From JAUWQU01 sp964605095 (GTDB taxonomy: Bacteria; Planctomycetota; Phycisphaerae; SM23-33): DNA of 5,111 bases. The position numbers were made by a program, and so were the translations under genes. Shown piece after piece: positions 1-5,096 of this stretch. Location of the stretch: positions 1 through 5,111 of the forward strand of contig CAZSBS010000314.1 of the NCBI GenBank assembly GCA_964605095.1. The letters are read 5' to 3'. The notes under the pieces were generated by a model. The model was not told the DNA's origin, did not search any database, and saw only the letters and a list, made by a program, of their open reading frames with translations. Within the stretch, counting starts at the first letter, position 1. Each line of letters starts with the position of its first letter.

Positions 1-311
<311 letters not shown>

Positions 312-319
312 TCGTCACG

Positions 320-325
320 CTCCTT
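320..325 (-). promoter_or_regulatory. Ribosome binding site of tuf
   Basis: AAGGAG on the minus strand, 8 nt before the tuf ATG, is a near-consensus Shine-Dalgarno that fixes the tuf start. Confidence 0.85.
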
Positions 326-360
326 GCCTATAACCTTGCTTGGTCGTACTTGCTTATTCT

Positions 361-380
361 AAAAACTTCCAAAAACTTCC
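361..380 (-). repeat. Tandem 10-bp direct repeat in the tuf 5' leader
   Basis: The plus-strand unit AAAAACTTCC occurs twice head to tail (361-370 and 371-380). In the tuf leader it reads as two GGAAGTTTTT units, about 50 nt before the start codon. It may be slippage, or an mRNA or protein recognition element. Confidence 0.6.
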
Positions 381-402
381 CGAAAAACCGTCAGCCCGCC
401 AC

Positions 403-425
403 GGCCTTTACCGTTTGGCAAGGCC
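403..425 (-). other. Imperfect hairpin in the tuf leader
   Basis: On the minus strand, outer arms GGCCTT/AAGGCC (6 bp) enclose GCC/GGT (3 bp with one G-U) around an AAAC tetraloop with one bulged A. It lies about 90 nt upstream of the tuf start. It could be a processing or attenuation element between the stable tRNA and the mRNA, but no U-run follows. Its function is unknown. Confidence 0.4.
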
Positions 426-449
426 CGGCATTTTTCCACGTCATCATAA

Positions 450-459
450 CCCGGCCGGG
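450..459. repeat. Palindrome CCCGGCCGGG, copy 1
   Basis: A perfect 10-bp palindrome preceded by AA, in the tRNA-Thr/tuf spacer. The plus-strand 12-mer AACCCGGCCGGG is identical to copy 2. Confidence 0.6.
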
Positions 460-472
460 CTCGCAACCCGCC

Positions 473-486
473 GCAGCTTCAAAAAA

Positions 487-492
<6 letters not shown>
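473..492 (-). other. Hairpin overlapping the tRNA-Thr 3' end
   Basis: On the minus strand GCAGCTT (492-486), a 7-nt T-rich loop, then AAGCTGC (479-473) form a perfect 7-bp stem. The first arm includes the last five bases of the tRNA acceptor strand. The second arm repeats the GCTGC that begins the mature tRNA. The precursor could therefore pair the tRNA 3' end either with its own 5' end or with the trailer. There is no U-tract after the stem, so this is not a standard terminator. Confidence 0.55.
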
Positions 493-558
<66 letters not shown>

Positions 559-596
559 ACATATTCCACTCGCCTGCTAGCTGCTAACCCGTGTAT

Positions 597-621
597 CACC
601 CACGTGTGGGTACACCAGCAC
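597..621 (-). other. Imperfect inverted repeat in the tRNA-Thr 5' leader
   Basis: On the minus strand GTGTA-CCCAC-AC-GTGGG-TGA-TACAC can fold with a CCCAC/GTGGG core and GTGTA/TACAC flanks separated by a 3-nt bulge. It lies between the promoter and the tRNA. It may be a folded leader removed by RNase P, or a protein site. No function is established. Confidence 0.35.
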
Positions 622-645
622 CGTGCCCGAAAAATCGGATTGTTC

Positions 646-673
646 AGTATACTCAAGCCCGAAATACTGTCAA
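646..673 (-). promoter_or_regulatory. Sigma70-type promoter for tRNA-Thr-tuf
   Basis: On the minus strand a perfect -35 TTGACA (673-668), a 16-nt spacer and a -10 TATACT (651-646) lie upstream of the tRNA. The start point would be near 639, leaving about 80 nt of leader to be removed from the tRNA 5' end. It is the best promoter match in the window, as expected for a highly expressed tRNA-tuf unit. Confidence 0.8.
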
Positions 674-712
674 AGGTTTTTTCCCAACTGCCGCAAGTTT
701 TCGGCGCAAGTC

Positions 713-731
713 GCTTTTCCGCCCGAAAAGC
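713..731 (-). other. Stem-loop downstream of folD
   Basis: A perfect 7-bp stem (minus strand GCTTTTC-GGGCG-GAAAAGC) lies about 80 nt past the folD stop and about 40 nt upstream of the tRNA promoter -35. No U-tract follows on either strand, so it is at most a weak or factor-assisted 3' end for the folD transcript. The rest of the 255-bp gap (559-813) holds only the promoter and leader listed separately. Confidence 0.3.
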
Positions 732-813
732 TCCCGCACAGGTCCTCCGCCAAACGCCCGCTGATGAGCCTCGATATGCGTCGGGACGAATCGGCCGGAT
801 CCCTGCCGGATCG

Positions 814-1788
814 CTACCGGGCCGCCTTCGCACAGGCGATTGTGTTCTTCAGAAGCATCGCCACCGTCACCGGCCCGACGCCGCCGGGAACCGGCGTGAT
901 CGCCGACGCCCGCTGCATCGCGCCCTCGAAATCCACGTCGCCGACGCTCTTGAGGGCGATCTCGCCGCGATCATCCTTCAGCGGCTCGCCGGACTCGTCG
1001 AACCCGGCCGGGATGTAATTGGTCGCCACGTCGATCACCACCGCCCCCTCGGCCACCATGTCCGCCGAGATCAGCGGCGAAAGGTCCGGAAGCTCCACAT
1101 CCTTCCCGGCCGAACGCTGCTGCTGGTATCGCCGCCAGCGGCCCTGGCTGAGCCCCGTGGCCGCGATAAGCACCTCGGCCCGGCGCGTGTGGGACGCCAA
1201 ATCCTTCGTTCGCGAGTGGCAGACCGTAACCGTCGCCGAGTTCTCCATGTACTGGAGCATCAAGGCGATAGGCTTGCCGACGATGGTGCTTCGCCCAACG
1301 ACGACCGCCTCCTTGCCCGAAAGCTCGGGGCAGGCCCGGCGCAGCAGTTCCATCGCCGCCATCGGCGTACACGGAGCCACCAGACCCCCGCCTGTCAGCA
1401 GCCGGCCAAGGTTCTCGGGGTGCATGCCCTCGACGTCCTTGTCCGAGCTGATGGCCAATTGCACAGCCGCGGCGTTAATGTGCTTCGGCAGCGGCATTTG
1501 CAGGATCAAGCCCGAAACGCTCGAATCGGCATTGAGCTTGAGGATATGCCCGACGACCTCGTCCTGGCTGGTCTCGGCCGGCAACTCGACCAGTTCGTAG
1601 TCGATCCCGGTCGCCTGGGCCTGCCGGGCCTGCATGTTCGTGTAGTACATGCTGGCGTCGTCGTGGCCGACCTGCACAGCCACAAGCCGCACGGGGTTGC
1701 CCACCTGGCGAAGAGCCGCCGCCTCGGCCGAGAGCTGCTCCTTGATCTCCCTGGCCGCCGCCTTGCCGTCAATGATCTTCGCCGCCAT
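814..1788 (-). CDS. folD: FolD: methylenetetrahydrofolate dehydrogenase/cyclohydrolase family, altered active site
   Basis: FolD normally oxidises 5,10-methylene-THF to methenyl-THF with NADP+ and hydrolyses that to 10-formyl-THF in the cytoplasm. The 324-residue product shows the family motifs: LQMPLP with Gln97, SSDKDVEGMHP (114-124), PCTP (139-142), the nucleotide-binding VVGRSTIVGKP (163-173), HSRT (191-194) and ITPVPGGVGPVTVAML (297-312). Arg166 and Ser192 suggest NADP+. Two residues differ from the family: the catalytic Lys (E. coli Lys54) is Gln53, and the Asp of KDVDG (E. coli Asp121) is Glu120. Tyr49 and Gln97 are kept. The protein is longer than the usual ~285 residues because of insertions at about 213-242 and 258-281. 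ATG 1788 is preferred over the in-frame TTG at 1803 because GAGGAAGG precedes it closely. The product may be dehydrogenase-only. Confidence 0.95.
   Translation of the reverse strand: MAAKIIDGKAAAREIKEQLSAEAAALRQVGNPVRLVAVQVGHDDASMYYTNMQARQAQATGIDYELVELPAETSQDEVVGHILKLNADSSVSGLILQMPLPKHINAAAVQLAISSDKDVEGMHPENLGRLLTGGGLVAPCTPMAAMELLRRACPELSGKEAVVVGRSTIVGKPIALMLQYMENSATVTVCHSRTKDLASHTRRAEVLIAATGLSQGRWRRYQQQRSAGKDVELPDLSPLISADMVAEGAVVIDVATNYIPAGFDESGEPLKDDRGEIALKSVGDVDFEGAMQRASAITPVPGGVGPVTVAMLLKNTIACAKAAR
1003..1012. repeat. Palindrome CCCGGCCGGG, copy 2
   Basis: Same 10-mer, preceded by AA, inside folD in the region encoding the second loop insertion (about residues 259-262). Confidence 0.6.
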
Positions 1789-1848
1789 ACGAGCCTTCCT
1801 CAATGCCCTGAACAGGTAAAGGAAAGGAAAAGAAACAATAATTACGCC

Positions 1849-1857
1849 AGAATAGCA
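1849..1857 (-). promoter_or_regulatory. Candidate extended -10 promoter of folD
   Basis: On the minus strand TGC-TATTCT (1857-1849) resembles an extended -10 (TGnTATnnT). No good -35 is visible. A start near 1842 would give a leader of roughly 54 nt that contains a pyrimidine-rich run (1815-1838). Confidence 0.3.
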
Positions 1858-1925
1858 AGCGGCAATTCGGAAAAGGAAGCATCAAGGTTTGCCGAGCATT
1901 GCCGGCAGAGTTGGCGAACAGAGTC

Positions 1926-1954
1926 TTCCCGTCGCCGGGAACCTGGGGTATAAC
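1926..1954 (+). promoter_or_regulatory. Candidate promoter with overlapping inverted repeat for the HicB-like operon
   Basis: TATAAC (1949-1954) is a good -10, and the start near 1961 would sit just before the ribosome binding site at 1967. The -35 region is poor (TTCCCG, 1926-1931). That hexamer is one arm of a perfect inverted repeat TTCCCG-TCGC-CGGGAA (1926-1941) lying across the -35 and spacer. A weak -35 covered by a dyad is typical of a regulated promoter, so the dyad is a candidate operator. Which protein binds it is unknown; the HicB-like product here has no visible DNA-binding domain. Confidence 0.45.
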
Positions 1955-1979
1955 AAGTTGCGATTCAGGGAGCGACAAC

Positions 1980-2174
1980 ATGACCAGGACATTCACGGCC
2001 GCGATTCACCGAGAAGGCGACATCTTCGTTTCGCTCTGCCCCGAGCTAGACATAGCCAGCCAGGGCGACACGGTCGATCAAGCCCGCGACAATCTCCGGG
2101 AAGCCGTGGAACTCTTCATGGAGACCGCAAACCCGGCGGAAATCGCGAATCGCCTGTACGGAGCGATGATATGA
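1980..2174 (+). CDS. HicB-like (UPF0150-type) small protein
   Basis: The 64-residue protein has the HicB core: a strand region FTAAIHREGDIFVSLCPELD (5-24), then SQGDTVDQARDNLREAVELF (27-46), matching the family pattern of a cPEL segment followed by GdT.eeA..nl.eA. HicB proteins neutralise HicA mRNA-cleaving toxins and often also bind DNA. This one ends soon after the core and has no C-terminal HTH or ribbon-helix-helix. No HicA partner (a short dsRBD-like protein with a catalytic His) is seen within the window. The start at 1980 is chosen because AGGGAG (1967-1972) lies 7 nt upstream; an earlier in-frame ATG at 1899 lacks such a site and would pass through the promoter region. Its stop overlaps the next ATG by 4 nt (ATGA). 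An antitoxin or regulator role is inferred only. Confidence 0.85.
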   Translation: MTRTFTAAIHREGDIFVSLCPELDIASQGDTVDQARDNLREAVELFMETANPAEIANRLYGAMI

Positions 2175-2386
2175 CAAGGGCCATAGGCCGGTTCGAGATT
2201 GTGGATGACGCGGTGGCGGAAATCCTCCGGCACAAAACACCTGCCGAACGGATCGAGATGGCCCTCGCTGCCAACCGCCTGGTCCGCCTGCGAATCGAAG
2301 GTCATCTCATGTCTATTCACGGGGATTGGGACGCGGCCCGGATCCAAGCCGAGATCGCCAGGAGAATGCTCCTTGGAACAAGTTGA
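2171..2386 (+). CDS. 71-aa conserved-type hypothetical helical protein, partner of the nucleotidyltransferase
   Basis: The start codon overlaps the HicB-like stop (ATGA), with GGAG at 2160-2163, 7 nt upstream. The 71 residues look almost wholly helical after a short N-terminal strand (RFEIVDD, 7-13). Two segments stand out: KTPAERIEMALAANRLVR (22-39) and HGDWDAARIQAEIARRML (50-67). I recall small proteins with the pattern KTPAERL...HPDW...EIxREVARRL in planctomycetes and related genomes, often next to nucleotidyltransferase genes, but I know of no assigned function. The 3' end overlaps the nucleotidyltransferase start by 14 nt, which implies translational coupling and suggests partnership. 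It does not show the Rx4-6H motif of a HEPN toxin. It could be an antitoxin, an adaptor or a cofactor; the sequence alone does not decide. Confidence 0.8.
   Translation: MTRAIGRFEIVDDAVAEILRHKTPAERIEMALAANRLVRLRIEGHLMSIHGDWDAARIQAEIARRMLLGTS
2360..2375 (+). promoter_or_regulatory. RBS and TTG start of the nucleotidyltransferase inside the upstream gene
   Basis: AGGAG (2360-2364), 8 nt, then TTG (2373-2375), all within the 3' end of the 71-aa gene. This decides the start, gives a 14-nt overlap, and the weak start codon would keep the nucleotidyltransferase level low relative to its upstream partner. Confidence 0.7.
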
Positions 2387-2942
2387 CCTGCTCAGACGGC
2401 TGATTGAAGTCCTGGAACGTCTGGATATTCGTTACATGGTGGTCGGTTCGCTGGCGAGCACGGCTTACGGCGAGCCACGGATGACGCAGGACATCGACGT
2501 GATCCTGGACCTGAGGGAAAGCCAGGTTCGGCTGCTTTGCGACGCCTTCTCGTCCGATGCGTTCTATGTCAGTGACCATGCCGCCATCGAAGCGGTGCGG
2601 CGGAGAGGCCAGTTCAACATCATTCATTCGACTTCCGGGAACAAGATCGACTTGATGATCGTGCCAGCCGGTCCGTGGGGGGCATCCGAGATGTCCCGCC
2701 GACAGAGGACGCGCATATTGCCCGATCTTGAAGGTTATTGCGCCAGACCGGAGGACGTTATCCTGGGAAAGATGGAGTATTACCGGGAAGGCGGATCGGA
2801 AAAGCATCTGAGGGACATTGCCGGCATATTGAAAGTCAGTCGTGATCTCGTGGACTGCCAGTACGTCTTGCTCTGGGCTGAGAGGTTGGGGCTTTCTGAG
2901 ATATGGAAGACCGTTCTCCAGAGAGTCGGCGAAGATCGATAG
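2373..2942 (+). CDS. Nucleotidyltransferase of the MNT/AbiEii-like superfamily
   Basis: The 189-residue protein has the nucleotidyltransferase core: VVGSLASTAYGEPRMTQDID (23-42) gives the GS...DxD signature with Asp40 and Asp42, and KIDLMIV (91-97) gives the third acidic residue Asp93. The C-terminal half carries RPEDVILGKMEYYREGG (125-141) and SEKHLRDIAGIL (142-153), usual in AbiEii/MNT-like proteins that have a substrate-binding helical part. Such enzymes transfer NMP to protein, RNA or small molecules; several act as toxins or as antitoxins that AMPylate a HEPN toxin. The TTG start at 2373 is preceded by AGGAG (2360-2364) with 8-nt spacing, and no ATG is available between there and Met22. 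It overlaps the preceding gene by 14 nt. All three catalytic acids are intact, so the enzyme is probably active. The substrate is unknown. Confidence 0.88.
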   Translation: MEQVDLLRRLIEVLERLDIRYMVVGSLASTAYGEPRMTQDIDVILDLRESQVRLLCDAFSSDAFYVSDHAAIEAVRRRGQFNIIHSTSGNKIDLMIVPAGPWGASEMSRRQRTRILPDLEGYCARPEDVILGKMEYYREGGSEKHLRDIAGILKVSRDLVDCQYVLLWAERLGLSEIWKTVLQRVGEDR

Positions 2943-2975
2943 GAGCTTCGCGACCCGCTTCCACCATTGCCACGG

Positions 2976-3395
2976 TTACTCGTCCTCGCCCGAAATGATC
3001 CCTTGAACAATGAACTCAGCCGCCCGCTTCTGGACCTCTGGATCTTCGCTGACGGCGAAGAGACAGTCGTATTCGCACAGAACGCCCGGTTCGAGATAGG
3101 CCGGTATCTCGCCCCGCTCCTGCAAGAGGTCGATGTGATCCGTGAGGTCCGTCGCCAGGGTCCAGACGCCACCCGTAACGCCGTAGTCGCGGGCGAACGT
3201 CAGGGCAATCTGTTCCGCTTCATTCGAACTGGCCGCGCAGACTAGCAACGACAGGGCCGGACGGGGACAGAGGTCCGGATCGTCTTCGAGGCAGATCATG
3301 TCACGCTCGCTGCCCTCTTGCTCGCCAACAAGGCTCTCTACGGACTCCTCAGGCAGTGCCAGCAGAACGTGACAGACTCTTCGTTTATCGGTCAT
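2976..3395 (-). CDS. Acidic 139-aa protein of unknown function, second gene of the DUF2520 operon
   Basis: Its ATG overlaps the stop of the upstream DUF2520 gene (ATGA, 3395-3392), and GGAAGG precedes it by about 6 nt, strong grounds for a real, co-translated gene. The 139-residue product is rich in Asp and Glu, ends SGEDE, has no signal peptide or membrane segment and should be cytoplasmic. Visible segments are an N-terminal strand-like VCHVLLAL (7-14), PALSLLVCAASSNEAEQIAL (45-64) looking like a strand followed by a helix, and a C-terminal helix EDPEVQKRAAEFIVQGI (117-133). I do not recognise a family. The pattern suggests a small alpha/beta domain. It converges on the nucleotidyltransferase with only 33 bp between stops and no clear terminator in the gap. 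Confidence 0.8.
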   Translation of the reverse strand: MTDKRRVCHVLLALPEESVESLVGEQEGSERDMICLEDDPDLCPRPALSLLVCAASSNEAEQIALTFARDYGVTGGVWTLATDLTDHIDLLQERGEIPAYLEPGVLCEYDCLFAVSEDPEVQKRAAEFIVQGIISGEDE

Positions 3396-4303
3396 CTAAT
3401 CCCTTCCCCCGGCTCGCGCATGAACCCCCGGAACATCTCCATCATCTCCGCGGCGGCTTCAGCGGAGATTTTCCCGGCCCGCAGGGCAAGCTCGACTGTC
3501 TGTTGCCCGCAGGCGGCGTAGAGCCGGCGCAGGCCGTCATCGGCGCCGGCAAGGGCGTCGAGGTGCCGGCGGACGGTCTGGATGTCGCCGCGGGCGATGG
3601 GGCCGGTGAGGGCCTTTTCGGGTCCGATGGCCAGGACGTTTTCCATCCCTGCCCGGACCATGGGCTCGACGGCGGAAAGCCAGGTCTGGCGGTCCAGCCC
3701 GGCCTGTTGGGCAAGGGCGGCCGCGGCGTCCATAAGCGTAACGAGGTAGTTGCACGCCATGACGGCGGCGGCATGGTACATGACTTTTCCGGCCGGCGTT
3801 ATCCGCGCCGAGCGTGCCCCTATTGCCTCCGCCAGGCGCATCAGGCACGTCACGGCCGTCTCGTCGCCCTCACAGAAACACCATGAACCCGGCAGCCGCT
3901 GTACAGCGGCCTCGACGGTCGGGAACGTCTGGAGCGGGTGCATCGAGCCGATCAGGCAGCAGCACTCGTCGCGGGCGGATGAGAGGACCTCACTGGAAAG
4001 CGCACCGCTGCAATGCGCGACGATCGTGCCGGGGGCGAATGCCTGCTTGCTGGACAGTTGCGTGCAGACTTCGGCTATTCGGTCGTCCGGCACGGTTATC
4101 AGGACCAACTCGCCCGCCCCGGCCGCGGCGGTTGCGCTGCACGCGCCGGCGCACTCGCCGATGGCGGCGGCGGCAGCCTCGGCCCTGCCTGCGGAGCCGC
4201 CCGCAACCGCCACCACGGGCCAATCCGCACGGTTGGCCAGTATCCCGATGGCCGTGCCGACCTTGCCCGGCCCGATGATCGCTATGTTCGGAAACTGATC
4301 CAT
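3392..4303 (-). CDS. Rossmann-fold/DUF2520 protein, predicted NAD(P)-dependent dehydrogenase
   Basis: The 303-residue protein begins with a nucleotide-binding fold, IAIIGPGKVGTAIG (7-20, GxGxxG), then LVLITVPDDRI (67-77). The middle and C-terminal parts carry DUF2520 hallmarks: MHPLQTFP (121-128), KVMYHAAAVMACNYLVTL (173-190), LTGPIARGD (232-240) and YAACGQQTVELAL (262-274). Length and order match the family, which is related to 6-phosphogluconate and ketopantoate-type dehydrogenases; Lys173 and Asn185 sit where those enzymes hold catalytic residues. The substrate is not established. In other genomes I recall DUF2520 genes near pantothenate biosynthesis genes, but none is seen here. The ATG at 4303 is chosen because the fold starts directly after it; its ribosome binding site is weak. 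A further-upstream TTG at 4381 would lie almost at the predicted transcription start. It is first in a two-gene operon. Confidence 0.93.
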   Translation of the reverse strand: MDQFPNIAIIGPGKVGTAIGILANRADWPVVAVAGGSAGRAEAAAAAIGECAGACSATAAAGAGELVLITVPDDRIAEVCTQLSSKQAFAPGTIVAHCSGALSSEVLSSARDECCCLIGSMHPLQTFPTVEAAVQRLPGSWCFCEGDETAVTCLMRLAEAIGARSARITPAGKVMYHAAAVMACNYLVTLMDAAAALAQQAGLDRQTWLSAVEPMVRAGMENVLAIGPEKALTGPIARGDIQTVRRHLDALAGADDGLRRLYAACGQQTVELALRAGKISAEAAAEMMEMFRGFMREPGEGIR

Positions 4304-4382
4304 AAGAGACCCAACGGACAAACGGACATGCGCCGCGAATAAACCGCATAAGCCCAGGCCATTGCCGACCCTGAGGCACAAG

Positions 4383-4412
4383 AGAATACCCGCACCCGGC
4401 CGGGAACGTCAA
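4383..4412 (-). promoter_or_regulatory. Candidate sigma70 promoter of the DUF2520 operon, with palindrome in the spacer
   Basis: On the minus strand TTGACG (4412-4407), an 18-nt spacer and TATTCT (4388-4383) form a plausible promoter with a start near 4376 and a leader of about 73 nt. The spacer contains the perfect palindrome CCCGGCCGGG (4395-4404), which could be an operator but also occurs elsewhere in the window. Confidence 0.5.
4395..4404. repeat. Palindrome CCCGGCCGGG, copy 3
   Basis: Same 10-mer, preceded by A, between the -35 and -10 of the candidate DUF2520 promoter. Confidence 0.6.
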
Positions 4413-4502
4413 GACGCGAGTCCGGCGATGCCTTCTAAAACGGGATGCCATTCCACGAGACGCCCCGCCAAAATGTCGGCAGGCGGGCTGATATGCACGG
4501 GG

Positions 4503-4531
4503 TTGATCTTCAAGATGCAACGCGATACGAT
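4503..4531 (+). promoter_or_regulatory. Candidate sigma70 promoter of the lipoprotein gene
   Basis: TTGATC (4503-4508), a 17-nt spacer and TACGAT (4526-4531) match the consensus at four of six positions in each box. The start near 4538 would leave a short leader that includes the ribosome binding site GGAG at 4550-4553. Confidence 0.4.
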
Positions 4532-4559
4532 GCTCGCAGACCCGTCCACGGAGCCGCTT

Positions 4560-5096
4560 ATGCACAAGTATCTGGGAATCCCGGCCTTGGTAGTCTGCGC
4601 GATCACGGCCTTCTTCATTTCTGGCGGATGCTCACGCAGCAAGCCTGCGCCGGCGTCGGTCGAGAATCATGTTGAGTCATACTATGTTCTTGATTTCCAA
4701 GCACCCGACGACTGGAAAGCAAATCACTCCGTCGCCGTAAGTTGGAGGCAAACAAAGCTAGGCTTTCCTGCGGTGTTCAGACTCCCGCTAAAGGCATCCC
4801 ATCCCCATCACTTTACCAAAACCGATGATGGTTCCTGCGCTCTGACAATCTGCGGCGATCCAGTCTCCTTTGACATCCAGCCAAGAATGAAGCTGGAATG
4901 CGCAGGCGTAGTGAGTTTCCTGATAGTGCCTCCCGGAGCAACAGAAACCGGATCATCTATCGCCTTGCCCACCGGGGGAAAAATGAAACTCGTGTCCTAC
5001 CTCTGCCTTACACCTGCCGATAATCCCGACACGAAGGATTTGCCTGAAGCTGAGATTGAGAAGCTCTTGCAGGGTCCGGCCATAGAGGTTGAATGA
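4560..5096 (+). CDS. Probable small lipoprotein, function unknown
   Basis: The 178-residue product starts MHKYLGIPALVVCAITAFF: one positive charge, a hydrophobic stretch (about 4-20), then ISGGC with Cys24, a passable but not ideal lipobox (Ser instead of Leu at -3). SRSKPAPAS follows as a flexible linker. This fits an exported, lipid-anchored protein. The mature part shows no motif I recognise. It has beta-rich-looking segments such as YYVLDFQAP (about 38-46), AVSWRQT and VVSFLIVPPG, plus several Cys residues. GGAG at 4550-4553, 6 nt before the ATG, supports this start over the in-frame ATG at 4362, which would bury the signal peptide. The stop overlaps a further ATG (ATGA at 5093). By hand counts of sample lines the gene is near 50% GC, against 70-80% in sampled lines of the DUF2520 gene, so it may have been acquired separately. 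Confidence 0.75.
   Translation: MHKYLGIPALVVCAITAFFISGGCSRSKPAPASVENHVESYYVLDFQAPDDWKANHSVAVSWRQTKLGFPAVFRLPLKASHPHHFTKTDDGSCALTICGDPVSFDIQPRMKLECAGVVSFLIVPPGATETGSSIALPTGGKMKLVSYLCLTPADNPDTKDLPEAEIEKLLQGPAIEVE

Larger units (their letters stand above)
312..486 (-). other. tRNA-Thr to tuf intergenic leader
   Basis: This 175-nt spacer separates the tRNA 3' end from the tuf start. I see no further tRNA and no convincing promoter in it, so tuf is probably read through from the tRNA promoter. It holds three small structures: a hairpin at 403-425 (minus strand GGCCTT-GCC-AAAC-GGT-A-AAGGCC), a tandem 10-bp direct repeat at 361-380, and the palindrome CCCGGCCGGG at 450-459. None of the structures is followed by a U-tract, so none reads as an intrinsic terminator. 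Confidence 0.5.

Noticed and set aside
1789..1803. An upstream in-frame TTG start for FolD
   Set aside because: The ATG at 1788 has a purine-rich GAGGAAGG just upstream and gives the usual FolD N-terminus.
1899..1979. An earlier in-frame ATG for the HicB-like gene
   Set aside because: It lacks a ribosome binding site, adds unconserved residues and runs through the predicted promoter; AGGGAG fits the ATG at 1980.
1789..2386. A HicA toxin partner for the HicB-like protein
   Set aside because: I looked upstream and at the 71-aa neighbour; neither shows the HicA fold pattern or its catalytic His context.
2943..2975. A bidirectional terminator between the convergent genes
   Set aside because: The 33-bp gap has no convincing stem and no T-run on either strand.
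3356..3886. A 176-codon plus-strand frame opposite DUF2520
   Set aside because: It is antisense to conserved DUF2520 motifs and has no recognisable domain.
4362..4559. A longer form of the lipoprotein starting at 4362
   Set aside because: It would put 66 residues before a clear signal peptide, and the ATG at 4560 has its own GGAG.
3990..4565. A 191-codon minus-strand frame overlapping the DUF2520 start
   Set aside because: It overlaps the clearly recognised DUF2520 frame and is extremely Arg/Gly-rich, typical of an alternative frame in GC-rich DNA.
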